Source of the DNA: Aliivibrio_A kagoshimensis
GTDB lineage: Bacteria; Pseudomonadota; Gammaproteobacteria; Enterobacterales; Vibrionaceae
Direction: 5' to 3'
Assembly (NCBI RefSeq): GCF_050337105.1
Contig: NZ_JAKJSQ010000013.1
Location: 1 to 64,000 of the forward strand
Length of the DNA stretch: 64,000 nucleotides
Under the pieces are notes generated by a model. That model had not been told where the DNA came from, did not search any database, and saw nothing but the letters and a program-made list of their open reading frames with translations. Shown in pieces: positions 1-7,346 of the stretch. Both the position numbers and the translations under genes were made by a program. Every line of letters starts with the position of its first letter. Position 1 is the first letter of the stretch.

Positions 1-878
1 GTATTACTTTGACGAGAATTTAGAGATTTTCTAAATAAATCAAACTGAGAAGCAAACGGGTCTTGCTGAGTAGCAATGTATTTTGTTGCTTGAGGATAAA
101 TTAGAACGCGACGATCTGCCTTGGGATAGCGGTCATTGTCCCTAACTCGCCAGACATAGCCTTTGTCACAAAGAAACCAATCTATCGACCCATGCATCTT
201 GATTAAGTTTGCGCGCTGTCCATTTGTTGGTGCTAGTTCGCCATATCTCTGAGTACGGTGAGCTACAGCTCCTCCAGCAAAACCGTCCCAATACGGCACT
301 TTGTTCAGTGCTAATGCATCTTCCAAAAGAGTGTCATAGTTAGTTGTGAAAATATTAACTGTTTTTCTTCGCTCATGAACACCAGCAGATGCATGATTAA
401 ACAGAGTGTCGATAAACTCTAAATGGGACTCAATATCGACAATTGGCTCTGACAACGTACCTTCTTCATCTGCCGCTTCATCATCGCCTTCAACATAGCC
501 GCATCGGATAACATTTGAGATAGATTCAAGAATTGTATTATGTACTTCTTCTAAGGTAGCTAACTCAACTTCTCCCCCACTAATTACTGTTTTCTTTTCT
601 TTGTTTCTTTCAGCTAACGCAGCATAGTCGCCAAGATGACTAAGAACATGCTCTATGTGGCATTGCTCTGGCAACTCTTCAAATAGTGGAGTGATAATAT
701 CGTCATATAATTTCTTATGACTAGTTTCTACATCCTTTTTAACTTTATTCGTTAAAGGGTACATAAGTGGTAATTTAGCGTCGAAACTTATTCCTGCACC
801 GAGTAGCCAACTTTGCTCACTACACTTCAAGTGTTCCTCTACTTGCAAGAACAACTCGTCATCAATCAAATCATCCAT
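1..878 (-). CDS. SIR2-domain protein, probable Sir2-HerA-type defence effector (3' end cut by window)
   Basis: Reverse-strand frame open from ATG at 878 to the window edge, 292 residues, C-terminus missing. A Shine-Dalgarno AAGGA lies about 7 bases before the ATG. Motifs seen: LLGAGIS at residues 25-31 (NAD-binding glycine loop of SIR2 folds), FTTNYD at 177-182 and MHGSIDW at 228-234, whose Asn180 and His229 match the usual catalytic pair of SIR2 NADases, and LIYPQATKY at 259-267. This order of motifs is that of bacterial defence SIR2 proteins, especially the SIR2 partner of Sir2-HerA, in which infection triggers NAD+ depletion. The HerA partner would lie left of the window and is not visible. 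The gene sits in the integron cassette array, directly behind a complete attC. The SIR2 fold is near certain; the Sir2-HerA assignment is inference. Confidence 0.85.
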   Translation of the reverse strand, partial: MDDLIDDELFLQVEEHLKCSEQSWLLGAGISFDAKLPLMYPLTNKVKKDVETSHKKLYDDIITPLFEELPEQCHIEHVLSHLGDYAALAERNKEKKTVISGGEVELATLEEVHNTILESISNVIRCGYVEGDDEAADEEGTLSEPIVDIESHLEFIDTLFNHASAGVHERRKTVNIFTTNYDTLLEDALALNKVPYWDGFAGGAVAHRTQRYGELAPTNGQRANLIKMHGSIDWFLCDKGYVWRVRDNDRYPKADRRVLIYPQATKYIATQQDPFASQFDLFRKSLNSRQSN

Positions 879-925
879 TTTCTTTCCTTCTTATAGAGTT
901 GTACCGAAGCGGCAACCAGAGCGTT

Positions 926-1026
926 GTAACGCCGGCAACAGGGGCGAGTTAAACTGGCGCTTGTTTTGCGGCTTTTTGCAAAACAAGTGACAGTTTGACG
1001 AGTCCGTTGCTTGCCCTTGTTATACG
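926..1026 (-). repeat. attC recombination site of the integron array
   Basis: About 100 bp of imperfect inverted repeat bounded by core boxes. Read on the reverse strand it opens with TATAACAAGGGC, overlapping the stop codon of the upstream cassette gene, and closes with GCCGGCGTTAC. Internal arms pair: CAAACTG with CAGTTT, and CTTGTTTTGC with GCAAAACAAG around an AAAAAGCC turn. This is the expected architecture of a Vibrio attC: R'' and R' outer boxes, L''/L' boxes, folding as a single-stranded hairpin. It separates the 149-residue cassette gene from the SIR2 cassette. Confidence 0.85.
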
Positions 1027-1469
1027 ATTGCTGACTTACCATACCAAAATACTTCTTCGTGAAAGTAGTGAATTATCCATGATTTATCTTTTGGCCAGAC
1101 AGAAACATCATCACTTGCACCATAGCAAAAGTCATCCCAGTACTGAATAAACAATTCTGTATTTGTTAGAACTGCTGTATCTGGTTGCCAGGAGACAATA
1201 ACCTCACAATTAGGAATTTTACCTGCGAGCCACTTCCTAACTGTATTTTCATCTGTAGCTTCGATACTCGCTATATCAGTGAAAAGTTCATTGCTTGGTG
1301 AAAAATCACTTTTGTCTGACGCGAATGTTAACGAAGTTTCCCACACATCTTTAGCTGATACTGGCGCTAATGGAGTAATCTGAGCGAGCTCTTCCTTAGA
1401 AAGTAAGCGATACTGTTCTTCAGTCCATCTCCATTTGAGAGGAAAATCATCAATGCTAATTATTTGCAC
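1020..1469 (-). CDS. Integron cassette protein of unknown function
   Basis: 149-residue protein, GTG start at 1469 with AAGGA about 10 bases upstream; the TAA stop lies inside the R'' box of the following attC, as is typical of cassette genes. No signal peptide or membrane segment. It is acidic and rich in tryptophan and aromatic residues, ending in a Trp/Tyr-rich stretch (residues ~124-145) that includes IIHYFHEEVFWYGK. I do not recognise a family. It shares a mobile unit with the upstream acetyltransferase because the attC between them is almost wholly deleted. Confidence 0.7.
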   Translation of the reverse strand: MQIISIDDFPLKWRWTEEQYRLLSKEELAQITPLAPVSAKDVWETSLTFASDKSDFSPSNELFTDIASIEATDENTVRKWLAGKIPNCEVIVSWQPDTAVLTNTELFIQYWDDFCYGASDDVSVWPKDKSWIIHYFHEEVFWYGKSAIV

Positions 1470-1490
1470 GATTTAGAATTCCTTACTGCG

Positions 1491-1507
1491 TATAACGCCT
1501 CGTTATA
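1491..1507 (-). repeat. Collapsed attC: outer core boxes only
   Basis: Between the stop of the acetyltransferase gene and the next cassette gene there are only 33 bases, containing the perfect inverted repeat TATAACG-CCT-CGTTATA. The two arms match the R'' and R' core boxes of an attC, but the L boxes and central stem are absent. Normal attC sites are roughly 57-140 bp, so this looks like an internal deletion that fused two cassettes. Confidence 0.6.
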
Positions 1508-2030
1508 AAGCCGATTTACACAACCCATAGATATAATCATCTATGCGTTGACCTTTTATCAATGAGTTTTGTTGTAAACACCCCTCACGAATAAAGCCTA
1601 TTTTTTCTAGCAATCGATAAGAGCCTTCATTATTAACGGAGCATGTAGCAACTAACTTATTTAATTTCAGCTCTTTATATGCAAAGTTTTTAACAAGTTC
1701 TAGAGCTTCCGAAGCAATGCCTTTACCTTGAGCTTGTTGCTTAATCATAAAACCGACTTCTGCTATCTTTGCCGTATGATTTACAATTTTGAGACCTATA
1801 TTTCCTAGTTTTTCACCAGATGATAAATCTGTTATTCCTAAGGCTAGCCAACCTGAACTATCTAAGTTCCATTTTTGAGATTTTGCTTCAAAAGCTTTTT
1901 CAGCGTCTTCATAGGTAAATGGGTCGTAGACATGTTCCATCATAAATGGGCATATTGATATTTGTATAAAAAGTTCTTTATCTGACTCATCAAATGGAGC
2001 TAGTTTGATTCTCTTACCTGAGATATTCAC
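1503..2030 (-). CDS. GNAT-family N-acetyltransferase, first integron cassette
   Basis: 175 residues, of the RimJ/RimL-like GNAT branch. Seen: an N-terminal ISGKRIKLAPFDESD (strand 1), GFMIKQQAQGKGIASEAL at about 92-109 containing the acetyl-CoA loop Q-x-x-G-K-G-I-A, and VNNEGSYRLLEKIGF near 137-151, the conserved motif B. The substrate cannot be told; relatives modify ribosomal-protein N-termini or small amines. The ATG at 2030 is preceded by AAGGAAG. Being closest to attI it should be the most recently inserted, and normally the best expressed, cassette. Its stop codon overlaps the collapsed attC. Confidence 0.88.
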   Translation of the reverse strand: MNISGKRIKLAPFDESDKELFIQISICPFMMEHVYDPFTYEDAEKAFEAKSQKWNLDSSGWLALGITDLSSGEKLGNIGLKIVNHTAKIAEVGFMIKQQAQGKGIASEALELVKNFAYKELKLNKLVATCSVNNEGSYRLLEKIGFIREGCLQQNSLIKGQRIDDYIYGLCKSAL

Positions 2031-2046
2031 GATACTTCCTTAGGCT

Positions 2047-2053
2047 TTATAAC
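2047..2053 (-). other. attI/first-cassette core junction
   Basis: GTTATAA on the reverse strand, followed into the cassette by AGCC. It resembles the GTTRRRY-type core at which an integron integrase joins attI to a cassette, and it sits between the first cassette gene and the integrase remnant, where the junction is expected. The extent of attI itself cannot be fixed by eye. Confidence 0.45.
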
Positions 2054-2059
2054 AGCTTA

Positions 2060-2105
2060 ATAAGATGCAAAATGCATTGTTTAAACAATGCATTTTGCAT
2101 CTTAT
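2060..2105. repeat. 46-bp perfect palindrome in the attI region
   Basis: Each 23-base arm, from ATAAGATGC to TTGTTT, is the exact reverse complement of the other, with no spacer; the centre lies between 2082 and 2083. It starts seven bases beyond the cassette junction and ends seven bases before the first of five ambiguous bases. It could be a cruciform-forming element or a replication/assembly artefact (fold-back). Confidence 0.9.
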
Positions 2106-2180
2106 CACTCANAAATTTGTCNTANCGTATCATNNATATCTCTAAAAATTAGTGCTTTACCGCAAAGTTATAAATTTCAC

Positions 2181-2216
2181 TTGTAGAAAGTAGGCTTTGA
2201 TTTGTAGAAAGTAGGC
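2181..2216. repeat. Two 15-bp direct repeats upstream of the integrase remnant
   Basis: TTGTAGAAAGTAGGC occurs at 2181-2195 and again at 2202-2216, a period of 21 bases, about two helical turns. attI sites of integrons carry direct repeats that bind the integrase, so this may be a relic of that; it could also be an operator for the dead integrase gene. Confidence 0.7.
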
Positions 2217-2259
2217 ATTCCATAAAACTGTACAAACACACAGTAAATGGAACATATTT

Positions 2260-2560
2260 ATGAGCTCTCCTTATCTAGGCTTTATTGAAGAAACGATGCG
2301 ATTAAAACGTTTTAGGCAATCTACTATTAAAAATTATTTACAGTGGATTAAGCGCTACATTTTATTTCATCATAAGAAGCACCCAAAAGAGGTGCATGAT
2401 AATTAAAAGGCCATTATCACTTGAGTCGCGCTTACGAATAAAAGACATTGATTTTGACTTTTTTGGTATAGAAGTTTGGGATGCAAAAGATGGGAAACAT
2501 AGGGCGGATGGAGTGCAAAGCGCTCTGTATCATCAACTTACGCACACACCAAGTACATAG
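2260..2560 (+). pseudogene. intI: Integron integrase remnant
   Basis: ATG at 2260 opens a 48-residue frame ending at 2406. Its text (EETMRLKRFRQSTIKNYL, then QWIKRYILFHHKKHP) matches the N-terminal core-binding domain of Vibrio IntI integrases. A second open frame, 2402-2560, carries PLSLESRL joined directly to RIKDIDFDFFGIEVWDAKDG, which aligns with two separate parts of the Vibrio integrase, so two internal segments are deleted. The catalytic Arg/His/Arg/Tyr region is absent. Orientation is opposite to the cassettes, as in every integron platform. It cannot encode an active recombinase. Confidence 0.85.
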
Positions 2561-2568
2561 TGTGTGCG
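2541..2568. terminator. Stem-loop between the integrase remnant and the DUF945 gene
   Basis: Nine-base perfect stem CGCACACAC / GTGTGTGCG with a 10-base loop. No clean T-run follows on either strand, so it may be a weak terminator for the reverse-strand DUF945 gene whose stop is 27 bases away. Confidence 0.45.
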
Positions 2569-2594
2569 CTATTGTTTGTTAGCGAAACAGTAAA

Positions 2595-3896
2595 TTACAT
2601 GAACGGGGCTAACACCATAAACAGTGGTACTTGCTCACCATTAGATAGTGTTGCAGAGCCCTCTTTGATCTCAGTGGTAAATTCATACTGCTCACCACTG
2701 TCTACCACAACACCTTTTTCTAACTGCTCATCAAGCATTAACTGAACGATTGGATTATTTTCTGCCAATGACTTAGAGATAGAGACCGATGAGCTACCAC
2801 GCAAGTTTGCAACCAACTTTGTGGCGTCTTGTGATGCTCTTGGTGTTCCCGCCGGCAGCATCAAGTCTAACTTACTGCTAAACTCTCCGCCCATTATCGT
2901 CGCACCAAAATCATCAATTGATAGGTTTAATCCCTTAGCAACAAGCAGATTAATGGCTAACTCAAGCTCTGAAATAACCGTCTGATCTTGACTCTCTTGC
3001 AGCTTATTATAAGTGGCAAACATCTTTTTTAATGCCGCGTAATCAAGCTCAGAAAAGGTCACACTCAAGCGCGCATTTTCAACTTTATCTTGGCCTGATT
3101 CCAGTAAGCCTAATTTAAAGGTATTGGTTGAACTTACCTTTTGATCATCACTACCTGGTTGACTCTCTTCACTCAATGAGGTCGAGTTTTTGTAACTAAG
3201 ACCTTTCAACACACCACTCTCAGTTCCTGATGTAATAGAAGCCTCTTTTAGATAAACGTCATTGGTGCCAACCCAAAACGCCCCATTACTGCTGCCCTTC
3301 CCTTCACCAGAAAAGCCGGACAGATTAATTTTTTCACCAAGATCGGAAACAAAATCTAACGCCGGCAGATGATAAGAGAAACCATTAAGTCCATCTCTAT
3401 CAATATCGGCATCTAAGGTGAAGCGACTCACATCGATACGCTCTATACCTGATTCAAGCTCTGCTGGCATCTGAATGGATTTGGCCTTAGAGGTGAACTG
3501 AATGTGCGTCGAACCACTCAGTTGGCTGCTCGATTCAAATTTGATGTCCATATCCGCTAAGAATTCTTCCAGCTCGGGCGGCACATCTAAGTGGCTGACC
3601 GAATCAATCGAGATGAGACCATGATGAATTTGATGATTAAAGGTAAGCGATTCCGGCAGCCCATCTGCTCGAAACTGTTCGGCAATGACAGGATCGGTGA
3701 TGGTCACTTTAGATACAGCAGTAGAGCTTAAGTACCCTCTGTCGTAATCAAGCAGCTCAATTGAAACAACGGGGTTATCATAATGGGCAATCGTATCTGT
3801 CATGATTGATTGACCAATTTGACCAGTAGCAAATGGCCAACACGCGGCGATGGCAATCGCACCACCTATAGCTGCATATTTCTTTAATTCTTTCAT
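2595..3896 (-). CDS. DUF945 (YdgA-like) family protein
   Basis: 433 residues. One N-terminal hydrophobic segment (about residues 8-24, IGGAIAIAACWPFATG) serves as membrane anchor or signal sequence; the rest is a soluble periplasmic domain rich in beta-strands with repeated leucine/valine patterns. The start IxKYA...GQ and later blocks of the type YDRGYLSSTA are typical of the YdgA/DUF945 family of proteobacterial envelope proteins, whose biochemical role is not established. Length is close to the usual 450-500. It stands alone, divergent from the sensor kinase gene; it is a core gene flanking the integron. Confidence 0.8.
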   Translation of the reverse strand: MKELKKYAAIGGAIAIAACWPFATGQIGQSIMTDTIAHYDNPVVSIELLDYDRGYLSSTAVSKVTITDPVIAEQFRADGLPESLTFNHQIHHGLISIDSVSHLDVPPELEEFLADMDIKFESSSQLSGSTHIQFTSKAKSIQMPAELESGIERIDVSRFTLDADIDRDGLNGFSYHLPALDFVSDLGEKINLSGFSGEGKGSSNGAFWVGTNDVYLKEASITSGTESGVLKGLSYKNSTSLSEESQPGSDDQKVSSTNTFKLGLLESGQDKVENARLSVTFSELDYAALKKMFATYNKLQESQDQTVISELELAINLLVAKGLNLSIDDFGATIMGGEFSSKLDLMLPAGTPRASQDATKLVANLRGSSSVSISKSLAENNPIVQLMLDEQLEKGVVVDSGEQYEFTTEIKEGSATLSNGEQVPLFMVLAPFM

Positions 3897-4007
3897 ATTT
3901 AGTAATCGCTTTTGAATGATATTTTCAGTTTATCGAATTAACATCCTCTTGAATACCATTCAATTTTTTAGAATTCAAACCAAGCTCTCACCTCACTGTT
4001 ATGAACA

Positions 4008-6023
4008 ATGGTATGGTTTAACTCAATTAACGTTACAAGGGTAGCAGCGATCAAATACTCCATTCTTTGCCTTAATACCAATGCCGCTGAGATTGATGCG
4101 ATAAGAAGTGATTTTTCCTTTTTACAATCGAGATTCAATCTGATCTTTACCTCTTCTTATCAAGAGGCAGAGAATGTCGTGCTTTCAATGAGTGAATCTG
4201 AAACTGAGATTGCGCTTGTGGTGTGTGGTGGGGCTTCTGAGCAGAATAAAACGTTCGATTTTTTGATTCAATTGCATCACCCGCAACAGACAAAAAAGAC
4301 CCGAAAACTTCTCATCAGTGATCACTACACCATGGGTGATGTTCTCAGGGTCGTCAACCAAGGACGTTTAGACCACTGCTTCGAGTCAGCATGGAATAGC
4401 GAGCAGCACCTACCTGTTATCATCCATGAGCTGACCACCTTTATCTTAGAAAATGATCATGGCGATTGGTTAAAATACAGCGAGTTGTTAGATCAAGAGA
4501 GAATTCTCAAGGCCCATATCGTTCGAAAGATGAGTCAGTTTCAAGCGGGGTTTATTAACGACTATCACAATATTGATGATACCGAACTGGCTCAGCAGGT
4601 TATCACCACCCTCTATGACATTTTCAAAGATAACGACAAAACGCGGGCCTGTCGGACTTACCATCAAAACCATCTGCTCACCAAAGAGGGAGAGCCGAAT
4701 CGATTTTTATGGTTTATTGCCGAAGGGAAAGTTGCACTGTATAAATCCGATGATGATGGCGAGCAACATGAGGTAGTTCAATACTCAAGTGGCAATATCG
4801 TTGGCAGCATGTCTTTTGTCTCCGGTGAGCGCTCGTTCTCAACCGCGATTACGCTCACCTCAACTAAGGTGATCAAGCTCGATAGAACTCTATTTAGTAA
4901 GATCATGCACAACAATTCAGAGTTACTGCCACAGTTTAGTAACCTACTGCTGCGTCATTTTAATCGACGCTTGCAAGGCAGCATCAAAACCAAGATAAAG
5001 TTACAGCAAACTGTTACCTCTTTAGATAATGCCTATCAACAACTCATCGAACGCGAAAAAATGGCAGTGTTAGGTCAACTGGTGGCTGGGGTCGCCCATG
5101 AGTTGAACAACCCTATCTCAGCGATTATTCGAGGCAGCGATAATTTAAAACAGAAGATATCGCATTTGATCAACTCGCCCCTTCCCGACCACATCCAGCA
5201 AATAGGCAGTGATGTATTTAAAAATGGTTTGGTTAGCAACCCCACATCAACCTCAGTGACTCGTGTTCGAGCTAAAGAGATAGAATCACTAGTCAAAGAT
5301 AGAGTGGTTGCAAAAAAGATGGTACAGATGGGGCTGGATGATGAGGCAAAAATCCGACAATTTCAGGCTCAATTAGGTGACGAATTTAAAGAGACCGTAA
5401 CCGAGTGGGAACAGTACTCCTTAGCAGGCAATACAATCCGTTCTATGTCGATTTGTGCGCAGCGTATTGCTGACTTAGTGAAGAGTCTAAAGGGGTATGC
5501 TCGAGAAGACGATGAGACTATTCATTTTGTTAATATTCATGAAGGCATTGAAGATACTCTGATCATTTTTGAAAATCGCCTTAAACACCACAATGTCATT
5601 AAACATTACTCTGATATTCCCGAAGTCCCCTGCCAACCCTTTGCACTGCAGCAAGTTTGGACCAATATTATCTCCAATGCGATTGATGCACTTCCCAAAA
5701 ATGGTGAGTTTGAGATTAAAACAGAGATCATCCGTAAAGAGAGTCACCACTATTTGAGTGTCTCATTTAAAGATAATGGAAACGGCATTCCACCAGAGAT
5801 AATCGATAAAATTTTTGAGCTTAACTACACCACCAAACGAGAAGGTAACTTTGGACTTGGCATTGGCCTTTCTGTCAGTGAGCAAATTGTAAAACACCAC
5901 GGTGGCTGGTTTGAAGTAGAATCAGAGCCGGAGATGTTTACAAAAATGACGGTCGTTTTACCACTTCACTCTCCGTTACTGCCCTTAAGTGATGGCGCAA
6001 CACCACATTCTACAAGGAGTTAA
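4008..6023 (+). CDS. Sensor histidine kinase with cyclic-nucleotide-type sensory domain
   Basis: 671 residues, no membrane segments. Order seen: an N-terminal receiver-like fold (~15-145) without a convincing phosphoacceptor aspartate; a cNMP-binding-type beta barrel (~215-310); a coiled linker; HisKA H-box GVAHELNNPIS with His364; HATPase with N-box NIISNAIDAL (Asn557), DNGNGIP and GLGIGLS. An insert of about 100 residues separates the H-box helix from the second dimerisation helix. It should autophosphorylate His364 and pass phosphate to the receiver encoded two bases downstream. The ligand of the cNMP-type domain is unknown. The ATG at 4008 is the only candidate near the 5' end and has no obvious Shine-Dalgarno, so the start is uncertain. 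Confidence 0.85.
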   Translation: MVWFNSINVTRVAAIKYSILCLNTNAAEIDAIRSDFSFLQSRFNLIFTSSYQEAENVVLSMSESETEIALVVCGGASEQNKTFDFLIQLHHPQQTKKTRKLLISDHYTMGDVLRVVNQGRLDHCFESAWNSEQHLPVIIHELTTFILENDHGDWLKYSELLDQERILKAHIVRKMSQFQAGFINDYHNIDDTELAQQVITTLYDIFKDNDKTRACRTYHQNHLLTKEGEPNRFLWFIAEGKVALYKSDDDGEQHEVVQYSSGNIVGSMSFVSGERSFSTAITLTSTKVIKLDRTLFSKIMHNNSELLPQFSNLLLRHFNRRLQGSIKTKIKLQQTVTSLDNAYQQLIEREKMAVLGQLVAGVAHELNNPISAIIRGSDNLKQKISHLINSPLPDHIQQIGSDVFKNGLVSNPTSTSVTRVRAKEIESLVKDRVVAKKMVQMGLDDEAKIRQFQAQLGDEFKETVTEWEQYSLAGNTIRSMSICAQRIADLVKSLKGYAREDDETIHFVNIHEGIEDTLIIFENRLKHHNVIKHYSDIPEVPCQPFALQQVWTNIISNAIDALPKNGEFEIKTEIIRKESHHYLSVSFKDNGNGIPPEIIDKIFELNYTTKREGNFGLGIGLSVSEQIVKHHGGWFEVESEPEMFTKMTVVLPLHSPLLPLSDGATPHSTRS

Positions 6024-6025
6024 CC

Positions 6026-6526
6026 ATGAAAAAATACCTCATTTTATGTGTCGATGATGAGAGAGACGTACTCGATAGTGTCATTCAAGATCTCTCTCCC
6101 TTAGAAGAGTACTTTGTGATTGAAGCCGCCGAATCCGTGTCAGAAGCCCAGGAAGTTATTGCGGATGCAGTCATCGAAGGGATGCCTCTGGCGTTAATTT
6201 TGTGCGATCACATCATGCCGGAATATCGCGGTGTCGACTTCCTTATAACCTTAAAGAAACAAGAACATACTGAGCATGCAAAAAAACTGTTACTCACAGG
6301 GCAAGCCGATTTAGAAGCCACAATTCAAGCGGTAAACTCTGCCTGTTTAGACTACTTTATTACCAAACCTTGGGATGGAGACTCACTGCTTAAAACGGTG
6401 ACAGATCAGTTAACTAACTACATGATTGAAAATGAAAAAGACTTAATGCCTTGGGCAAGAGTGCTGGATACCGTCAAAATATTTGACACTCTCAACCAAC
6501 GCCGAAGCGAACTGGGCAGTGATTAA
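6026..6526 (+). CDS. Single-domain response regulator (receiver)
   Basis: 166 residues, starting two bases after the kinase stop with AAGGAG overlapping the kinase end, so the two are co-translated. Receiver motifs: Asp10/Asp11 acidic pocket, Asp61 phosphoacceptor in LILCDHIMPEYRG, Thr91, and Lys114 in ITKPWD. The ~45-residue C-terminal tail shows no DNA-binding or enzymatic domain. Receivers with a KPW motif often belong to RpfG/HD-GYP-like proteins, but no such output is present. It probably acts by protein contact or as a phosphate shuttle for the upstream kinase. Confidence 0.85.
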   Translation: MKKYLILCVDDERDVLDSVIQDLSPLEEYFVIEAAESVSEAQEVIADAVIEGMPLALILCDHIMPEYRGVDFLITLKKQEHTEHAKKLLLTGQADLEATIQAVNSACLDYFITKPWDGDSLLKTVTDQLTNYMIENEKDLMPWARVLDTVKIFDTLNQRRSELGSD

Positions 6527-6750
6527 CCAACATTGTAAAATTGGTACTCATTTTGCTTAACAATAGTCATAATCTTCATGACAAAAATTTGACTTCCACA
6601 CCGCGGGATAGACAACTTTTGTGAGGAATATATATTTTTACCTTAAGAAATGGTTTGATTACATGTAGATATTAAACGGTTTCTGGTATTATCCACCCAC
6701 ATTGGGAGCGTGAAGGGATGCTCCATAGAATTAGCAAGGTTTTAGATATC

Positions 6751-7302
6751 ATGCGTAAAATACTTTTAACAACAGCTCTTATTTTATCTTCATCTTCACT
6801 CTATGCGGCTGTGGATAATCAAAGCCAAACAGTAATGAGTAACTTCAGCTACGACTATGCCGAAGCGCGTATCGGTGCAAACCCAATCACTTTAGGTGGT
6901 GGCTTTAGTAAGTCTATTCACCCAAATGCGCATTTGGTCGCCACTGTCGACTCTGAATTTGAAAGTGACTACGATCTATCTGGTGGTGTTGGATTTCATG
7001 CCCCAATTAATAACTGGGCAGACATTACTGGTGAAATGCTAGTAAGATTGGTTGATGATAATAAACATTACAATAACGGTGAGCTTGGTTTAGAGATTAA
7101 CCTAGGTGTACGCCAATGGTTAGGGCCACAGCTTGAAGTTGGTGGCAAAATTGGCCATGTATCCATCGACTCAAGAGAGAGTACGATTGGTTCGGTATAT
7201 GCTCGTTTCCACTCAACAGAACTGTTCTCTATGGGTGTCGAAGGTCGTTTCAACGGCATTTATGACGATCACGTTCTGATATCTACTCGCTTTAAGTTCT
7301 AA
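6751..7302 (+). CDS. YfaZ-like outer-membrane beta-barrel protein
   Basis: 183 residues from ATG 6751, which directly begins a signal peptide (MRKILLTTALILSSSSLYAA; cleavage after the second Ala-x-Ala region). An in-frame ATG at 6718 preceded by GGGAG would add 11 residues and is an alternative. The mature part consists of alternating hydrophobic strands and ends with a C-terminal phenylalanine (STRFKF), the signature of BAM-inserted barrels. Resembles the YfaZ family and its Vibrio relatives, about 180 residues; function unknown. A TATTAT -10-like hexamer lies at about 6689. Monocistronic, with a terminator just after. Confidence 0.75.
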   Translation: MRKILLTTALILSSSSLYAAVDNQSQTVMSNFSYDYAEARIGANPITLGGGFSKSIHPNAHLVATVDSEFESDYDLSGGVGFHAPINNWADITGEMLVRLVDDNKHYNNGELGLEINLGVRQWLGPQLEVGGKIGHVSIDSRESTIGSVYARFHSTELFSMGVEGRFNGIYDDHVLISTRFKF

Positions 7303-7318
7303 GCCTGTTTGGATAAAT

Positions 7319-7346
7319 AAAAGCCTCGTTCTACGAGGCTTTTTTC
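7319..7346. terminator. Bidirectional Rho-independent terminator
   Basis: AAGCCTCG-TTCTA-CGAGGCTT stem flanked by an A-rich run on the left and T6 on the right; serves the barrel gene (+) and the convergent tfoX (-). Confidence 0.9.

Noticed and set aside
2560..2745. Open + strand frame opposite the DUF945 gene end
   Set aside because: No ribosome site and its sequence is fully explained as the reverse of the real gene.
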